In this document: piece by piece, positions 62,502 to 64,000 of the stretch
Numbering within the stretch: position 1 is the stretch's first letter
Layout of the letters: each line of letters starts with the position of its first letter
Source: Streptomyces sp. NRRL WC-3605
Lineage (GTDB): Bacteria > Actinomycetota > Actinomycetes > Streptomycetales > Streptomycetaceae
Assembly (NCBI RefSeq): GCF_001509795.1
Contig: NZ_LLZN01000058.1
Span: 1 to 64,000, forward strand
DNA: 64,000 nucleotides
Direction: 5' to 3'
Made by a program: the position numbers and the translations under genes
The notes under the pieces: generated by a model
Told to the model about the DNA's origin: nothing
Databases searched by the model: none
Seen by the model: only the letters and a program-made list of their open reading frames with translations

Positions 62502-63797
62502 TCAGTGCGGTCCGCCGCCCGCGCCGTTGAGCCGGCGGCTGCGGAGATAGCCGAAGGGCCCGTACAGCAGTCCGCGCAGCTCCAGCAGGGCGAGCCGCCG
62601 CGACCAGACGGTGTCCTCGGCCAGCCGGCCGTGGGCCCGGGTCAGGGCGAGCAGGACACCCCTGGGCAGCGCGCGCAGCAGGGCCGGCAGCATACGGGGC
62701 TCGTGGACCAGAGCGGCCGTCAGATAGGCGCCGAGCCCGGCACCGTAGCCGAACGCCTGCCCGTCCAGGGCGTCGCGGGTGCGGCGATGGCGGTGCCAGA
62801 CGACCGCGTCGGGCTGGTAGGCGAGGGTCTGGCCGGCCGCCAGGACCCGGAAGAAGGCGAGCAGGTCGTCCCCGCCGCGCGCCGGTGTGCCTACGCCCGT
62901 CGCCGGGTCGAAGCCGCCCAGGGCGCGCAGCGCGTCCACCCGGAACGCCATGTTGGTGCCGGAGCCGAACCGTCCCGCGGTGAACGGGAAGAGCGGGTCG
63001 TCCGGCGGATGCCGCAGCGAGAAGGTCCGGAACTCGTACCCCTTGGCGAACTGCCCGTGCCGCTCCAGGGCGTTCTGCGCGGCCGTGCGCAGCTCCGCCG
63101 GGACGATGAGGCCGGTGACGCACGTCGTCCGGGGGTCACGGGCGAAGCCCTCGACGAGGGCCGGCAGCCAGAGCGGATCGACCAGGGTGTCGTCGTCGGT
63201 GAAAGCGGCGATGTGGCCGCGGGCCGCCGCGAGCCCCCGGTTGTGGGCGTGGGCCAGACCGGGCCTCGGCTCCCTGAGGTAGCGCAGCCGGTGCCGGTAC
63301 TCGCCGAGGACGAGCCGCGCGGTGGCGTCGTCGGCGGGGGCGTTGTCCACGACGATCACTTCGAACCACGGGTACTCGGTGCGCAGCAGCGTGTCGAGGC
63401 ACTGCCGCAGCATCTCCGGGCGGTTGTGCGTGGCGACGATCACGCTGGCGGGCGGTGTCGCGAACGACCGCGCCGCGGACGCCGGCCGCCGGTCGGGGGG
63501 CGAGTCGGCGTGCTGGTGCCGGGTGGCCGCGTCGGCCAGGGCCAGCCAGAGGCCGGCGGGACTGTCGGCGCCGCCGGTCGCGGAGACCAGCCCGAGCGGA
63601 TGGCCCCGCCGCCGCACCAGGGCCAGGACCGGCGCACGGGGGCGGACCGATCCCTGGCCGCCGGGCGGGCGGAACTCGTGCGGCCGCGCCAGGTCCATGT
63701 CGACCACGTCGACGGGCGTGTACGGGGCCCTCGGGTGCGGGGCGCTCGCGAGGGTACGGCGGCGAGCGGCCGGCCGAGGCGGGCGGGCGATGCTCAT
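62502..63797 (-). CDS. glycosyltransferase family 2 with N-terminal extension
   Basis: A 431-aa GT2: the catalytic domain starts at about residue 116 (ASVIVATHNRPEMLRQCLDT), with DDDT as DxD motif and GGDDLLAFFRVLAAG as acceptor ED motif. The first 110 residues, Pro/Arg-rich then VLALVRRRGHPLGLVSA, are an unusual extension shared by similar streptomycete enzymes. Start ATG at 63797 overlaps the upstream gene stop by 4 bp. Confidence 0.9.
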   Translation of the reverse strand: MSIARPPRPAARRRTLASAPHPRAPYTPVDVVDMDLARPHEFRPPGGQGSVRPRAPVLALVRRRGHPLGLVSATGGADSPAGLWLALADAATRHQHADSPPDRRPASAARSFATPPASVIVATHNRPEMLRQCLDTLLRTEYPWFEVIVVDNAPADDATARLVLGEYRHRLRYLREPRPGLAHAHNRGLAAARGHIAAFTDDDTLVDPLWLPALVEGFARDPRTTCVTGLIVPAELRTAAQNALERHGQFAKGYEFRTFSLRHPPDDPLFPFTAGRFGSGTNMAFRVDALRALGGFDPATGVGTPARGGDDLLAFFRVLAAGQTLAYQPDAVVWHRHRRTRDALDGQAFGYGAGLGAYLTAALVHEPRMLPALLRALPRGVLLALTRAHGRLAEDTVWSRRLALLELRGLLYGPFGYLRSRRLNGAGGGPH

Positions 63798-64000
63798 GCC
63801 GCGCCCCGCTCCGCCCTCGCCGCCTTCCAGGCCGCCGGCCGCTCGGCGAGCAGGGTGCGCAGCACGCGCTGCCCGTCGGAGAGGGCGTGCAGGTTGGACC
63901 GGCCGCTGCGGCGGGGCAGTTCGAGGCTCGGGACCTCCGCGATGCGCAGTCCGGAGCACAGGGCGTGCGTGATCATCTCGGTCTCGATCTCGAACCCGGA
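63794..64000 (-). CDS. glycosyltransferase family 2, C-terminal end (partial)
   Basis: Only the last 68 codons are inside the window; the frame is open to the edge. It reads GFEIETEMITHALCSGLRIA followed by EVPSLELPRRSGRSNLHALS, the end of a polyprenyl-phosphate-mannose-synthase-like GT2. It is the first visible gene of the minus-strand polysaccharide operon. Confidence 0.8.
   Translation of the reverse strand, partial: SGFEIETEMITHALCSGLRIAEVPSLELPRRSGRSNLHALSDGQRVLRTLLAERPAAWKAARAERGAA

Noticed and set aside
55294..64000. Secondary-metabolite gene cluster
   Set aside because: No PKS, NRPS, terpene cyclase or RiPP genes; enzymes fit surface polysaccharide synthesis.

Overview
The window is typical Streptomyces chromosome: about 70% G+C or more, third codon positions almost always G or C, frequent GTG starts, many 4-bp ATGA/GTGA gene overlaps, and actinomycete-specific families (a conservon, two XRE-cupin regulators, GPP34, DUF574-type methyltransferase, DUF3140, tandem DUF427). 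I see no transposase, integrase, CRISPR array, phage gene or rRNA. About 63 protein genes and two tRNA genes are annotated. Both window ends cut through genes (ispG at the left, a glycosyltransferase at the right).

Layout. 1-4.8 kb is the end of an isoprenoid/hopanoid operon (ispG, dxs, a class III aminotransferase), followed by an XRE-cupin regulator with twin palindromic operators and a 40-aa membrane peptide. 4.8-8.3 kb holds a tyrosine phosphatase, a c-di-AMP (ydaO-type) riboswitch in front of a secreted LysM-M23 peptidase, and an SGNH hydrolase. 8.3-11.7 kb: TetR, an amino-acid dehydrogenase and a metallo-beta-lactamase-fold hydrolase. 11.7-15.8 kb is a minus-strand operon: bicupin (oxalate-decarboxylase-like), DUF1275 membrane protein, Nramp metal transporter, and an ABC-2/DUF3533-like membrane protein. 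16.5-20.9 kb is a conservon (sensor-like ATPase, roadblock, DUF742, small GTPase) plus a GAF protein. 21-30.8 kb: GPP34, muconolactone-isomerase-like protein with divergent LysR, an SDR missing its catalytic Tyr, NTF2-like protein, tdh-kbl threonine catabolism, LysR, XRE-cupin, GNAT, MmcQ/YjbR and an MFS transporter. Identical tRNA-Pro(GGG) genes at 30.9 and 50.0 kb bracket a 19-kb block with a secreted ricin/beta-helix protein, TetR-GH15-galE sharing a 19-bp operator, a FluG-like pair (glutamine synthetase plus amidohydrolase), a SAM methyltransferase, a lipoprotein, DUF3140, Dps, thiolase, TauE, a secreted hydrolase, cobK, and cobF. 50-55.3 kb: MFS, NUDIX, double DUF427, APH-like kinase, FemAB-like acetyltransferase. 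55.3-64 kb is a cell-surface polysaccharide locus: phosphoesterase, a GT-C-like membrane protein, GH16 lipoprotein, polysaccharide deacetylase, three GT2 enzymes and a Wzx-like flippase.

The genes most clearly acting together are the hopanoid/MEP operon, the conservon, tdh-kbl, the GS-amidohydrolase pair, the bicupin-Nramp operon and the polysaccharide cluster. The most testable new points are the operator shared by GH15 and galE next to a divergent TetR gene, the Met/His-rich tail of the conservon ATPase, the half-degenerate bicupin coupled to a metal importer, and the twin operator before the first XRE-cupin gene. No entirely novel multi-gene defence or biosynthetic system can be claimed from sequence alone.
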